DNA of 64,000 bases from Saccharicrinis aurantiacus (GCF_001660705.2 NZ_LYBV02000030.1:62001-126000); one strand, 5' to 3'; counted from the first letter of the stretch, positions 54,044-63,181 are shown. The notes: generated by a model not told the origin, from the letters alone. Numbers and translations are program-made.

Positions 54044-54874
54044 ATGGAAAAATACGAAAATCTAATTGAAAAGGCTTACGAAGTAATATTGACAAAAGGA
54101 CCAAAAGTTTTGCTGGCTTTAGTAGTATTAATTGTCGGATTGTGGATAATTAATCGTTTAACAAAAGTGGCCAAAAATTTAATGATAAATCAAAAGGTTG
54201 ATGTGTCTTTAGTTGGCTTTGTATCAAGTTTAGTAAACATTGGGCTAAAAGTACTTTTACTAGTAAGCGTGGCCGATATGATTGGAATTCAAACCACCTC
54301 TTTTATTGCGGTATTGGGTGCCGCAGGTTTGGCCATTGGATTAGCGCTTCAAGGCACATTGGCTAATTTTGCAGGTGGTGTTATGATATTAATTTTTAAA
54401 CCCTATAAAGTAGGTGACTTAATACAAGCACAAGGATTATTGGGTTCAGTTAAGGAGATTCATATTTTTGTCACCGTTTTATTATCTCCCGAGAGTAAAA
54501 CCATCATTATTCCGAACGGAGCCATTTCTAATGGTGATATTACCAATTATACCACAGAGGGTAAAATAAGGGTAGATATGACATTTGGGATATCCTATGA
54601 ATCGAATATTAAAAAAGCCAAGGATATTTTGTTAGAGATAATGAGTAGTCATGATAAGGTGCTTAAAGATCCAGCTCCTTTTGTGGGAGTTAGCGAGTTG
54701 GCAGATAGTTCGGTTAATTTAGCGGTGCGTCCTCATGCAAAGCCTCAAGACTATTGGGAAGTTTATTTTGATATTTATGAAAAAGGAAAAATTGCACTCG
54801 ATGAAGGTGGTATTACTATTCCATTCCCTCAAGTAGATGTTCACCTAGATAAAAATGAATTAATAGCCAAGTAA
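54044..54874 (+). CDS. Small-conductance mechanosensitive channel (MscS family)
   Basis: An inner-membrane channel that opens on membrane tension and protects against osmotic shock. At 276 residues it is the short, E. coli MscS-like form. Hydrophobic helices lie at ~20-40 and ~58-85. The pore helix 3 motif GAAGLAIGLALQGTLANFAGG is at ~92-112, followed by VMILIFKPYKVGD, which leads into the cytoplasmic beta-domain (SVKEIHIFVTVLLSPESKTIIIPNG). A small alpha/beta end (ISYESNIKKAKDILLEIM and FPQVDVHLDKNE) completes the vestibule. All the usual segments are present. It is a single gene, followed by a small hairpin without a T tail (54944-54962). Confidence 0.92.
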   Translation: MEKYENLIEKAYEVILTKGPKVLLALVVLIVGLWIINRLTKVAKNLMINQKVDVSLVGFVSSLVNIGLKVLLLVSVADMIGIQTTSFIAVLGAAGLAIGLALQGTLANFAGGVMILIFKPYKVGDLIQAQGLLGSVKEIHIFVTVLLSPESKTIIIPNGAISNGDITNYTTEGKIRVDMTFGISYESNIKKAKDILLEIMSSHDKVLKDPAPFVGVSELADSSVNLAVRPHAKPQDYWEVYFDIYEKGKIALDEGGITIPFPQVDVHLDKNELIAK

Positions 54875-54987
54875 TTAACTTTCTTAGAGATAAAACTGCT
54901 AATATGAGTCAAGCTATTTTAGGATGGCTCATATATATCAAAGACCAGTTCAAGGAACTGGTAAAGAGTTAATAAAACTTACAATTG

Positions 54988-55058
54988 GGGAGTAGAAAAC
55001 AAATATGTAAATCTGATTAAATACTGAATCAAATGATACAGCCTTGTTTTCCACTCCC
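54988..55058 (-). terminator. Large hairpin at the end of the sulfatase remnant
   Basis: A 15-base arm (54988-55002) pairs with 55044-55058 with one mismatch (GGGAGT.GAAAACAA). It starts 2 bases after the stop codon of the minus-strand remnant and so looks like its old transcription terminator. Confidence 0.5.
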
Positions 55059-55060
55059 AC

Positions 55061-55282
55061 TTATTTTTTAGTTATTCTTTTACAGTAGGATGTTTTTTTA
55101 TTCATTGGAGCTTCCCACCAATTACTTTGTGGACGCTTACTATCCCATAAATCAAAATTATGTTGAATTTCGGCTTTCTTTTTTGGTGATACTTTAGATA
55201 AATCCGTACTTTCAAACTGATCCGTCTCCCTATCAAAAAGGTAAGATTCATAAGGGTCATAGACTAACTTCCATTTGCCTTG
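55061..55282 (-). pseudogene. Remnant of a sulfatase C-terminus
   Basis: Reading the minus strand from 55282, 73 codons and a TAA stop follow with no start codon; the first complete codon is preceded by TGA. The encoded stretch begins GKWKLVYDPYESYLFDRETD and includes KVSPKKKAEIQHNFDLW and SKRPQSNWWEA. This is the pattern of the last ~65 residues of type I sulfatases, where KLV.....ELYDL..D..E..DLS and a helix ending in W are common. The catalytic part with the C/S-x-P-S-R motif is missing, so the gene is dead. The terminator-like hairpin is still in place after the stop. It points to a past sulfated-polysaccharide gene here. Family call is from memory of the C-terminal pattern. Confidence 0.6.
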
Positions 55283-55474
55283 TCAAACAATAAGAGTAAC
55301 ATCAATAGTATAATAATGATTGATAATTTAGAGCAAGGATATTTGGTCATAGGCATTCAAAACGGTAAAATACCCGAGAACCCTATTGTATCGTTATTTT
55401 TAGAAAATGACTCAACTCATCCTTACATCCCTATTATATGGACTAGAAACTACCTTAATTAGCAATCAAAACGG

Positions 55475-55482
55475 TACTTTTG
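55475..55482 (+). promoter_or_regulatory. -7 promoter box TACTTTTG of the 55517-58830 operon
   Basis: TACTTTTG fits TAnnTTTG and lies 34 bases before the ATG of the first gene. No -33 box is evident. Confidence 0.45.
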
Positions 55483-55516
55483 TATTTCGTAAACAGATTA
55501 CTGATTTGCCATAAAA

Positions 55517-56551
55517 ATGAAGAATACAATAAAGCAGTACTTTAAGTTATTAAGTTATAGTTTATTATTTATTGTGCTTGGGGTTTCGTGCCAGCAAAAC
55601 ACCGAACCACAAATTGCCTTTTACCATTGGAAAGCCAATGCCGAACATTCTGCAGAGGTGGATGCTGCCATGAAACAGTCGGCCAGCGATAGGGTGTACC
55701 TACATTATTTCGATATTGATGTGGCTAAATCAAGTCCAACAGAAGGCGATAAATTTGAACCCGTTTATTTAATTAACAAGGTTGATTCTGCCTACCAAAA
55801 TTACAATATTATACCCGTTATATTTATTGTAAACCAAGTAATACGAGAGTTAAAGAACGAGGATGTTCAAACACTTAGTGAGCGTATTACACAGCTTGTA
55901 AACGAAATTAGCACGCATCACTTCAATGCGCCCATTAAGCACTTGCAAATCGATTGCGATTGGACGGCAGCAACACGCCATCAATATTTTGCCCTACTAG
56001 AATTGTTAAAGCAGCATTTTGATGTGAGTGTAACCATACGTTTGCACCAAGTAAAGTATCCCGATAGAACAGGAGTGCCCCCAGTAAAGTCGGGAGCCTT
56101 AATGTTATACAATATGGGCGATCTACGTAATTTTACCGAGAATTCCATATTAGAATCAAACATAGTGGCCGATTATATTAATACAAATAGCACTTATCCG
56201 CTTCAATTAGATTTGGCCTTACCACTCTTCTCGCAGACTGTATTGAAAAGTAATTCGGGCAAAATCAATCTAGTAAAAGATTGCAATCGCACCTTATTTG
56301 AGAGCCAAAAGCAACAATTTAAGCAGCTCAGTAAACACGTATTCGAGGTGCAAAAAGACACTTTATTCAGCGGCTTTTATCTGCGCAAAGGCAATCAAAT
56401 TAAGTTGGAAGAAAGCACCGAAGCCGAAATCATAAAATCCTATCAGATTATTAAAAGCAGTCAGCTCCCCGTTAACGAGATTATCTTCTATCACCTAGAT
56501 AGTACTACTTTAAGCAATATTAACTTTAAAAGTATTTTACAACAATTATGA
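55517..56551 (+). CDS. Hypothetical lipoprotein, possible TIM-barrel (344 aa)
   Basis: First gene of a translationally coupled pair. The lipobox is LGVSC (Cys25). The rest reads like an alpha/beta barrel: QIAFYHWKANAEHSAEVDAAM at the start is a first beta strand and helix, RVYLHYFDIDV the next, then IIPVIFIVNQVIREL, HLQIDCDWTAATRHQYFALLELL and GALMLYNMGDLRNF. This pattern is seen in a DUF3142-like family; the assignment is weak. HLQIDCDWT may hold an acidic active residue. It overlaps the start of the next gene by four bases (ATGA), so the two products are made together and may form a complex at the membrane. Confidence 0.65.
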   Translation: MKNTIKQYFKLLSYSLLFIVLGVSCQQNTEPQIAFYHWKANAEHSAEVDAAMKQSASDRVYLHYFDIDVAKSSPTEGDKFEPVYLINKVDSAYQNYNIIPVIFIVNQVIRELKNEDVQTLSERITQLVNEISTHHFNAPIKHLQIDCDWTAATRHQYFALLELLKQHFDVSVTIRLHQVKYPDRTGVPPVKSGALMLYNMGDLRNFTENSILESNIVADYINTNSTYPLQLDLALPLFSQTVLKSNSGKINLVKDCNRTLFESQKQQFKQLSKHVFEVQKDTLFSGFYLRKGNQIKLEESTEAEIIKSYQIIKSSQLPVNEIIFYHLDSTTLSNINFKSILQQL

Positions 56552-58830
56552 GAAAGTTATTTACCATATTTTGCCTTAATGTTATCATTATAAACCAGCT
56601 GCTGGCTTGCGGTGGCGGTTGGTCAGAGAGTTACTTTTGTTATCATTTATTCAATCAGGAATTAATGGCCGACGAAAGCTATTTTCCATTTCTAGAGCAG
56701 GATTCATATGCCAGTTGGGGCTATCAATATGCCAATTCGCCCATAAAGGCCAATGTAAAATTATGGCAGCAAAGTTTAGATACCTGGTCGGTGGCTGATA
56801 TTCATACCGCTTTAACCACCGATACCAGTGCAGTATTCGAGGGTTTATGGAAAAACAAGAATTCGGCTTACGAGCAAAAGGCTTACACTTACATGTCGCT
56901 TGCACGTGAGTGTTCCGAGGCCTACAAAAGCCGTACTTACAATCCTTGGCGCTATCGTGCAGATGATGAAGCACCACAAACGGATTTTAACGAACTTAGT
57001 GCGCGAACCATGTTGTTGTATAGTCAAGAAACCGACGCTACGCTTAAGTTGCGCTATGCCTATCAGGTGATCCGTAACTTTCATTACGCTAAGCAATACG
57101 ACGAGGCCGTTGCCTTTTTTAATGCCGAGGTGCGAGATAATAAAGTGAAGAACGAGATATATTATTACATACTCGATCAGGTAGCGGGCTGTTATTACTC
57201 TTTAAACGATTACGAGCAAGCGGCCTATTACTTTATCCAGGTATTCAACAACAGTGTTGATAGGCGAACTTCGGCATATAGTAGTTACCGATTTTGTACC
57301 CGAAATGGGAGCGAGGGTAAGTCTTTGTTTATAACCCCCGACGATGAGGCGGCCTATATCACCTTAAAAGCCATTCAGGCCTATTCGAGCGATTACGAGT
57401 ACCTCGATGAAATGCTAAAAGCCGATACACAAAATAAAAAGCTTGAGTTACTTTTTGTGCGAAGCATATATCAGTTAGAGCGTAACTCGTATAAACGTAA
57501 GATCGGACTTAAGTCCGAAACTTTGCTTTACCGTAATGATGAGGAGAGTCGACCTGATTTAGAGAAGTTATTGAGTATTTCTGATCAAATGCTTCAATTA
57601 AGTGCCAACAATCGCAAGGATTTTTGGTACCTCTGCAACTCCTATCTTCAATTTATAAATGGCAATATTTCTGTGGCCAACGCGCAATTGGCAAAAGTGT
57701 CAGCTGCCTCTGAATACGCCCAACAAGTATCAGAACTCAAGCAAATTTATACGGTACTAGATTGGGATAAAATAGATGCAATACACGAAACCTGTCTTAA
57801 AGAGATAACGGGAGATCAGCTACATGGAGGCGAGTTGCTATCCTTTATTAAGGAATACATTGGTCATTTGTATTATAAGCAAGGTGATATTGCCAAATCG
57901 TTTTTGGTTCACAATCGCTTGGATAATTTAAAAGATATTTCGTCCATCGATTTATTAAACAATATGGATGATTTTTTGCAGAAATCTGATAAAACGCCTT
58001 TCGAAAAGCTCTTGCTTAAAAATGCCTCAAGCAAGGCAGGTATAGAGAATCAATTGGCCGAAGTGAGTCATTTTAAAGGTTTGTATTACCTGAATCATGG
58101 CGACCCTGTTCAAGCTAAAGCGCACTTCGATGCAAAATCTACACAAGCATTTATATCTGCCAAGGTTTTTAGCAATAACATTAAGGAGTGTTTTTATTGC
58201 GATGATGATTTAATGGAAGATGAAGTGTATAAAGCCTCGTGTTTTTCGTTTATAGAGCCTGAGTTTACCTTTTACGATTTAAGCGATAACCTGATAAAGC
58301 TCGATTCTTTAACCCATGATCCGGCTATCTGGAAACAAAAACTAGCTTATTATCTGTTGGGCAATTATTATTTTAATGTTTCTAACACGGGTTATTATCG
58401 AGGTTTACAAAAGCAATATAGAAACGCATACTATAATAATGGCATCAAAAACAGTAAGGATTTAGATTTATCAAGTCCCAATAAGGTTGGTTATAACCTC
58501 GATGGTTTCAGTTTCGGGAGCAATAAGCGAATATACTATGCCTTGGCCGATACAGCCAATAATTATTACAACAAGGTGATTGATTTATCCACCGATAAGG
58601 AACTCAATGCCCGTTGTTCCTACTTAATGGCCAAATGCGAACTCAATCATCTTTACAATAACAACCAATCGCGTTCCTATGGTTATGGCTATTACGATGG
58701 CGCACTCAACAATGAAACAAGCGACTATAAAAAAGGCTTTAAACGCTTGAAAGACGATTATGCCGATACTCAATTTTACGACAGAATTATAAAAGAATGT
58801 AGTTTCTTTAATTACTATACTACACAATAG
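56548..58830 (+). CDS. Exported TPR-like protein of unknown function (760 aa)
   Basis: Exported protein with a signal sequence that ends in LLACGGGW (Cys21), so it could be a lipoprotein. The rest is predicted helical with repeats of the TPR type (LDQVAGCYYSLNDYEQAAYYFIQVF, LRYAYQVIRNFHYAKQYDEAVAFF) around residues 200-245, and more helices to the end. Similar ACGGGW-start proteins of unknown role occur in other Bacteroidota, as far as I recall. Its start overlaps the upstream lipoprotein gene by four bases, a sign of coupled translation. GC content and codon choice are a little richer than in the cellulase locus. A terminator hairpin follows the stop. Confidence 0.68.
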   Translation: MRKLFTIFCLNVIIINQLLACGGGWSESYFCYHLFNQELMADESYFPFLEQDSYASWGYQYANSPIKANVKLWQQSLDTWSVADIHTALTTDTSAVFEGLWKNKNSAYEQKAYTYMSLARECSEAYKSRTYNPWRYRADDEAPQTDFNELSARTMLLYSQETDATLKLRYAYQVIRNFHYAKQYDEAVAFFNAEVRDNKVKNEIYYYILDQVAGCYYSLNDYEQAAYYFIQVFNNSVDRRTSAYSSYRFCTRNGSEGKSLFITPDDEAAYITLKAIQAYSSDYEYLDEMLKADTQNKKLELLFVRSIYQLERNSYKRKIGLKSETLLYRNDEESRPDLEKLLSISDQMLQLSANNRKDFWYLCNSYLQFINGNISVANAQLAKVSAASEYAQQVSELKQIYTVLDWDKIDAIHETCLKEITGDQLHGGELLSFIKEYIGHLYYKQGDIAKSFLVHNRLDNLKDISSIDLLNNMDDFLQKSDKTPFEKLLLKNASSKAGIENQLAEVSHFKGLYYLNHGDPVQAKAHFDAKSTQAFISAKVFSNNIKECFYCDDDLMEDEVYKASCFSFIEPEFTFYDLSDNLIKLDSLTHDPAIWKQKLAYYLLGNYYFNVSNTGYYRGLQKQYRNAYYNNGIKNSKDLDLSSPNKVGYNLDGFSFGSNKRIYYALADTANNYYNKVIDLSTDKELNARCSYLMAKCELNHLYNNNQSRSYGYGYYDGALNNETSDYKKGFKRLKDDYADTQFYDRIIKECSFFNYYTTQ

Positions 58831-58854
58831 ATTACACCCATTATAGTATAAAAA

Positions 58855-58891
58855 TCACAAGCCTAATTCTTTGTTGGATTAGGCTTTGTGA
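58855..58891 (+). terminator. Hairpin terminator after the 760-residue TPR gene
   Basis: TCACAA-GCCTAAT (58855-58867) pairs with 58878-58891 with one bulged T. TGTTTAGTTTTT follows. It lies 25 bases past the stop. Confidence 0.8.
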
Positions 58892-58992
58892 TGTTTAGTT
58901 TTTGCTGTTTTATAGCTGTAGAAGTCTTTTTCTAGAAGCTTTCTTTTCAAATCTTGTCAGCCTTACTATTCACATATTACTATTATTTGTTT

Positions 58993-59022
58993 TACATTTG
59001 CAACTAGTATGTACTGGTAGGT
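58993..59022 (+). promoter_or_regulatory. gntR promoter with tandem operator
   Basis: The -7 box TACATTTG is at 58993-59000. Two bases later two 10-base units follow head to tail: ACTAGTATGT (59003-59012) and ACTGGTAGGT (59013-59022). The second unit is identical to the units in front of galT. The gene starts 5 bases after the operator, so the regulator probably represses itself. Confidence 0.65.
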
Positions 59023-59027
59023 AAAAT

Positions 59028-60032
59028 ATGGTTAAAAAGATAATAAAGATTACTTCAGAGCACTCGCAGGCAAAGTATCGTCAGATAATACAATCGGTAA
59101 TAAATGCCATTGGCGAAGGGCTTTTAACAAAGGGAGATAAGGTTCCATCCATTAACGAAATAGCCAACGAGTATAATTTATCTCGCGATACGGTTATGCT
59201 AGCGTTTAACGAACTAAAAGCACGTGGTATTCTGGGAGCAGTGCCAGGTAAAGGCTACTTTGTTGAGAGTGCCAACATCAGTATTGAAAAAAAAGTATTG
59301 CTATTGTTTGATGAGTTAAACTCGTTTAAAGAAGAGTTGTATAATGCTTTTATCGAGAATTTGCCCGATGACACGCAGGTAGATATTTACTTTCATCACT
59401 TTGATTCTAATGTATTTACATCTTTAATAAAAGAGCGCGTAGGTAAATATTCAGCTTACGTTATAATGCCTGCAAACTTAACCAATATACTACCCGTAAT
59501 TCAGCTATTACCAAAAGATAAAGTTTATGTAATTGATAGAAAATTGGATGAGCTTCAGGGGTATCCAGTAATTTATCAGTCGTTTGATGAGGATATGTAT
59601 TGTGGCTTAGAGGCCGGATCAGAAATCCTTCAAAAATACCAGAAACTAATATTAGTATATCCGGGAGGTAAGGAGCCTAAAGGCTTTTTAACTGGCTTTG
59701 GTCGATTCTGTGCCGATTATAATTTCCCGCATGAGGTTTACGATCAGCTAAAAGACAAACCCATAAACAAAGGCGATGTATTTATTTTACCTAACGATAG
59801 AATGTTGATTCGCCTGGTAAAACGATGTTGGGAGCAAAAGTTTGCCATAGGAACTGATGTAGGTATCATCTCAATTAATGAATCAGCCCTAAAAGAAGTG
59901 GTGGCAAATGGTATTTCAACCATTTCAACAGATTTTAAGTTAATGGGAAAAACCCTAGCTGATTTTGTTGAGAATAATAAATCGGGCGAAGTGAAAAATG
60001 TTTCACGATTTATGCAACGTTTATCCTTATAA
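59028..60032 (+). CDS. GntR-family regulator with LacI-type sugar-binding domain
   Basis: A 334-residue transcription factor. The N-terminal winged HTH (residues ~10-78; QIIQSVINAIGEGLLTKGDKVPSINEIANEYNLSRDTVMLAFNELKARGILG region) is the GntR type, ending in the GKGYFV wing. The rest (~88-330) is a periplasmic-binding-protein-like fold as in LacI: KKVLLLFDELNSF opens the first lobe and the second contains GTDVGIISINESALKEV. A sugar or a sugar phosphate is the expected inducer. It lies 249 bases upstream of galT on the same strand, and both genes carry the same 10-bp direct-repeat operator immediately after their -7 boxes. Control of galT and of itself is thus very likely; which sugar is sensed is not known. 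Confidence 0.9.
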   Translation: MVKKIIKITSEHSQAKYRQIIQSVINAIGEGLLTKGDKVPSINEIANEYNLSRDTVMLAFNELKARGILGAVPGKGYFVESANISIEKKVLLLFDELNSFKEELYNAFIENLPDDTQVDIYFHHFDSNVFTSLIKERVGKYSAYVIMPANLTNILPVIQLLPKDKVYVIDRKLDELQGYPVIYQSFDEDMYCGLEAGSEILQKYQKLILVYPGGKEPKGFLTGFGRFCADYNFPHEVYDQLKDKPINKGDVFILPNDRMLIRLVKRCWEQKFAIGTDVGIISINESALKEVVANGISTISTDFKLMGKTLADFVENNKSGEVKNVSRFMQRLSL

Positions 60033-60172
60033 ATTATAATTTCCTCAGTAATTACGAATTCAGTTTTGGGCTGATAATCATACATCCTCTAATTTAGTGT
60101 TTGTACTAAAACAGAATGTTTATAAACAAAGTATCTTATTGTGTGAAAACTTTCTACTTTAAAAAAAATATG

Positions 60173-60200
60173 TACTTTTGCCTACCAGTACCTACCAGTT
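60173..60200 (+). promoter_or_regulatory. galT promoter with tandem operator
   Basis: The -7 box TACTTTTG (60173-60180) is followed at once by CCTACCAGTA and CCTACCAGTT (60181-60200). Read on the minus strand these are two copies of ACTGGTAGG(T/C), the unit also present before gntR. The site covers the start of transcription, so bound protein would block RNA polymerase. Confidence 0.7.
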
Positions 60201-60281
60201 AATTATTGAGGGTATGATTTAGGTATTTTACAATATTTAGATAAAATAAGAAGAAAGAAAATTACTAAATGAATTAATGAT

Positions 60282-61331
60282 ATGGCAAAGTTTAATATGG
60301 AGGATCATCCTCATAGAAGATTAAATGTATTGACAGGAGAGTGGGTTTTATGTTCTCCACACCGTGCTAAAAGACCTTGGCAAGGACAAGTTGAAAAACT
60401 TAACGTAGCTAAGTTACCAGAGTATGATGATAAGTGTTACTTATGTCCGGGTAACGAACGTATTGGTGGCCATATGAACCCAAAATATACAGAGCCATTT
60501 GTATTTGTAAACGATTTTTCTGCTTTATTAAACGATACTCCAGAAGGAGGCGAGCAAAGTGAAGATGGTTTATTCCAATCGAAAAGTGAAAGTGGTATTT
60601 GTAAAGTAATTTGTTTTTCTCCACGTCACGATTTAACTATTCCAGAAATGGAAGTTTCAGAGATTAAAAAAGTAGTTGATCTTTGGGCTAATGAGTATAA
60701 AGAAATTGGTTCAAACGACTTTGTGAAGTTTGTGCAGATTTTTGAAAATAAAGGAAGCGTAATGGGATGTAGTAATCCACATCCACACGGTCAAATTTGG
60801 TCGTCGAGCTCAATTCCAAACGAGCCTGCTAAAGAGCAAGAGCGTATGTTGGAGTATTACAACAAAAACGGTAGAAGCTTGTTAGGTGATTACGTTAAAG
60901 CTGAGTTAGATAAAAAAGATAGAGTTCTTTTTGAGAACGAGCATTTTGTAGGTATTGTTCCTTATTGGGCAGTTTGGCCATTTGAGGCTATGATTGTTAG
61001 TAAGCGTCATGTAACTAACCTTACAGAATTAACAGAAGAAGAAAAAGAGGCATTTGCAGCAGCTTACAAAGAGTTAACTGTGATGTACGATAACCTTTTT
61101 GAGGTATCATTCCCTTATTCGGCAGGATTGCACCAAGCACCTACCGATGGCGAAGAGCATCCAGAGTGGCACTTGCATATGCACTTTTATCCACCATTGT
61201 TGCGTTCAGCTACAGTGAAGAAGTTTATGGTAGGATATGAAATGTTGGGTAATCCTCAGCGTGACATTACTGCTGAAACTAGCGCCCAAAGGCTTAGAGA
61301 CCTTCCAAAGGTACATTATAAGCAAAAGTAG
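60282..61331 (+). CDS. galT: Galactose-1-phosphate uridylyltransferase
   Basis: Leloir-pathway enzyme that swaps UMP between UDP-glucose and galactose-1-phosphate in the cytoplasm. The N-terminal CYLCPGN (Cys52, Cys55) gives two zinc ligands. The active-site motif NPHPHGQIW carries the nucleophile His169. Other GalT landmarks are SPRHDLTIPEM (113-123), ENEHFVGIVPYWAVWPFE near 218-235 and HPEWHLHMHFYPPL in the C-terminal HIT half. The 349-residue length is normal. It follows the GntR-family gene and has its own regulated promoter. No galK or galE is next to it, so galT is controlled alone here. The strong terminator 20 bases after the stop closes the unit. Confidence 0.95.
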   Translation: MAKFNMEDHPHRRLNVLTGEWVLCSPHRAKRPWQGQVEKLNVAKLPEYDDKCYLCPGNERIGGHMNPKYTEPFVFVNDFSALLNDTPEGGEQSEDGLFQSKSESGICKVICFSPRHDLTIPEMEVSEIKKVVDLWANEYKEIGSNDFVKFVQIFENKGSVMGCSNPHPHGQIWSSSSIPNEPAKEQERMLEYYNKNGRSLLGDYVKAELDKKDRVLFENEHFVGIVPYWAVWPFEAMIVSKRHVTNLTELTEEEKEAFAAAYKELTVMYDNLFEVSFPYSAGLHQAPTDGEEHPEWHLHMHFYPPLLRSATVKKFMVGYEMLGNPQRDITAETSAQRLRDLPKVHYKQK

Positions 61332-61350
61332 TTTTTTGGTTTTAGAATGA

Positions 61351-61383
61351 AGAGCTTGTTTTGGTAGACAAGCTCTTTTTTTG
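61351..61383 (+). terminator. Rho-independent terminator of galT
   Basis: A 9-bp stem (61351-61359 with 61368-61376; AGAGCTTGT) with an 8-base loop is followed by a run of T. The end of the convergent amylase gene lies 13 bases further. Confidence 0.88.
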
Positions 61384-61395
61384 CTTTATATTCTG

Positions 61396-63087
61396 TTAAC
61401 TCAATTCGTAAATCCTTCCTGAGTAAGGTTTTAGGCGTAACCCAGCTCCATTGGTAATGGCTACTTCTTGTGGGAAACTAATAATGTTTTCGCCACCTAA
61501 TAGGTCAATACCTTTAAAATACTTTTTACTTTCCATACCCATGCTGAAAAAGGCATGTGCTGGTATTTTAACTCTACACTTTAATTTTTCATCAGAAAAG
61601 TTTACCACTATTAAAAGTATCTTTCCCTTAAAATAGCGCAGAAAGGCAAATATTTTATCCCCATCAAAACTCGGGTTATCCTCGTTATACCACATCAAAT
61701 CGTATAACTGACCCTGAGTAATTGCTTCGTGGTTTTTTATGGTATTTATGAAATGAATATGCCAGGCACGTAAATCAGCGGCTGCATCACTTAATAACCC
61801 GCCATCAAACTTTTTATCATTCACCCAGTTTTGGAATTGCTCCACACCCCAATAATCGAATATTGTGGTTCTTCCATCTTCGCCACTAAAGCCCTCTTTA
61901 TCCATGCCGGCTTCTCCAAGCTCCTGACCAAAATAAAGCATTAATGGGTTGGTGTACATACAACCAGATACTATCATTGCAGGAATTCCTTTTTTAGCAT
62001 CACCAGCAAAAAACGGAGAAGCAATGCGTTGTTCATCATGATTTTCAAGAAAGAACAACATGTGTTGTTGAATACCTGTTACCGAATCCCATGCTTTAGT
62101 AATACTGTTTGGTTTAGCATGGCCTTGCATAACGGCCTTTAAACTATCATAAACCCCAACCTTATCGTATAAAAAGTCGAATCCACCATGTGTAATAAAT
62201 TGGCGGTAAAGGTCGGGATTGTATACTTCTGCAATAAAGATAATATGCGGATATTTATCTTTTACTTTCGGAATTACCCAATGCCAAAATTCAACGGGAA
62301 CCATTTCGGCCATATCGCATCTAAAGCCATCCACTTTTTTATTGGCCCAGAAAAGCAAAATTTCGAGCATGCGTTCCCAAGTGTTTGGTATTGGCTCAAA
62401 GTGTTTGCTATTGCCATTAAAAATATCAACGCCGTAATTCAGTTTAATCGTTTCGTACCAGTCGTTAATAGTTGGCTTGTTGCTCATGCAATCATTGCCA
62501 GTTACCTTGGCCGGTTTTTCTATATAATGTTCGTGTTCGTTTATACTACTAATTGGACTACTAAAAGGTTCTGTTGGTAAATAGTAGAAGTTATTGTTGG
62601 CATTAAAGTTAGTATCCGTATTGTCTGCCTCTCCAAACTCTTTAGTGTCTTTGGGTTTGGCATCTGAATTATATTGGCGTGCTAAATGGTTGGGTACAAA
62701 ATCAATAATTGTTTTTAAGCCAGACTCCTGTGTGCGACTTATTAAGGCCTCAAATTCCTGCATTCTATTGGGTACATCTTCTGCTAAATCGGGGTTTATA
62801 TCATAATAATCTTTAATAGCGTAGGGCGATCCTGCTTTACCTTTTACAACTTCGGGGAAATCTTTACTAATACCAAAGCGGCTATAATCAGTCTGAAGCG
62901 CATGTTCAATCACGCCAGTGTACCATATATGGGTAGTACCAAGTTGTTTGATTTCTTCTAATGCTTTTGGGGTGAAATCGTTTAATTTGCCGCAGCCATT
63001 TTCTTCATACGAACCATTAAACTTTCTAGTTCTATTGGTGTTTCCAAACAAACGAGGTAGTACTTGGTAAATAATAATTTTTGTCAT
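61396..63087 (-). CDS. GH13 family alpha-amylase-type enzyme (cytoplasmic)
   Basis: A TIM-barrel glucosidase of the alpha-amylase family (GH13). The four conserved regions are clear: IIDFVPNH (I), GFRCDMAEMVP (II, nucleophile Asp258), IAEVYN (III, acid/base Glu287), FLENHDEQR (IV, Asp351). The start chosen is the ATG at 63087 (563 residues), because MTKIIIYQVLPRLFGN is the usual start; the earlier in-frame ATG at 63114 adds nine residues. There is no signal peptide, so it acts inside the cell, on glycogen, maltodextrin or trehalose-type substrates. The subfamily is not recognisable by eye. It is convergent with galT and has no operator of the gntR/galT type upstream. Confidence 0.88.
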   Translation of the reverse strand: MTKIIIYQVLPRLFGNTNRTRKFNGSYEENGCGKLNDFTPKALEEIKQLGTTHIWYTGVIEHALQTDYSRFGISKDFPEVVKGKAGSPYAIKDYYDINPDLAEDVPNRMQEFEALISRTQESGLKTIIDFVPNHLARQYNSDAKPKDTKEFGEADNTDTNFNANNNFYYLPTEPFSSPISSINEHEHYIEKPAKVTGNDCMSNKPTINDWYETIKLNYGVDIFNGNSKHFEPIPNTWERMLEILLFWANKKVDGFRCDMAEMVPVEFWHWVIPKVKDKYPHIIFIAEVYNPDLYRQFITHGGFDFLYDKVGVYDSLKAVMQGHAKPNSITKAWDSVTGIQQHMLFFLENHDEQRIASPFFAGDAKKGIPAMIVSGCMYTNPLMLYFGQELGEAGMDKEGFSGEDGRTTIFDYWGVEQFQNWVNDKKFDGGLLSDAAADLRAWHIHFINTIKNHEAITQGQLYDLMWYNEDNPSFDGDKIFAFLRYFKGKILLIVVNFSDEKLKCRVKIPAHAFFSMGMESKKYFKGIDLLGGENIISFPQEVAITNGAGLRLKPYSGRIYELS

Positions 63088-63181
63088 GCAGATTTTATTT
63101 ACATCATTATACAATAGGTAATTATTTGCGTTTTAGCTAAAACAAGTACCCTAAATAAAGTGTATGCTCAAAGGAAAATAA

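Larger units (their letters stand above)
54875..55516. other. Region with hairpins, sulfatase remnant and a weak open frame
   Basis: After the MscS gene lie a stem ACCAGTTC (54944-54951 with 54955-54962) and a second, larger inverted repeat (54988-55002 with 55044-55058) with a 41-base loop. Then comes the sulfatase remnant (55061-55282, minus). A 60-codon frame on the plus strand at 55280-55462 has no recognisable family and is probably not a gene. The end of the region is the promoter of the 55517 operon. Confidence 0.5.

Noticed and set aside
55280-55462. 60-codon plus-strand frame after the sulfatase remnant
   Set aside because: Overlaps the remnant and shows no family; ends where the next promoter starts. 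It could be a relic, but I cannot support a gene.
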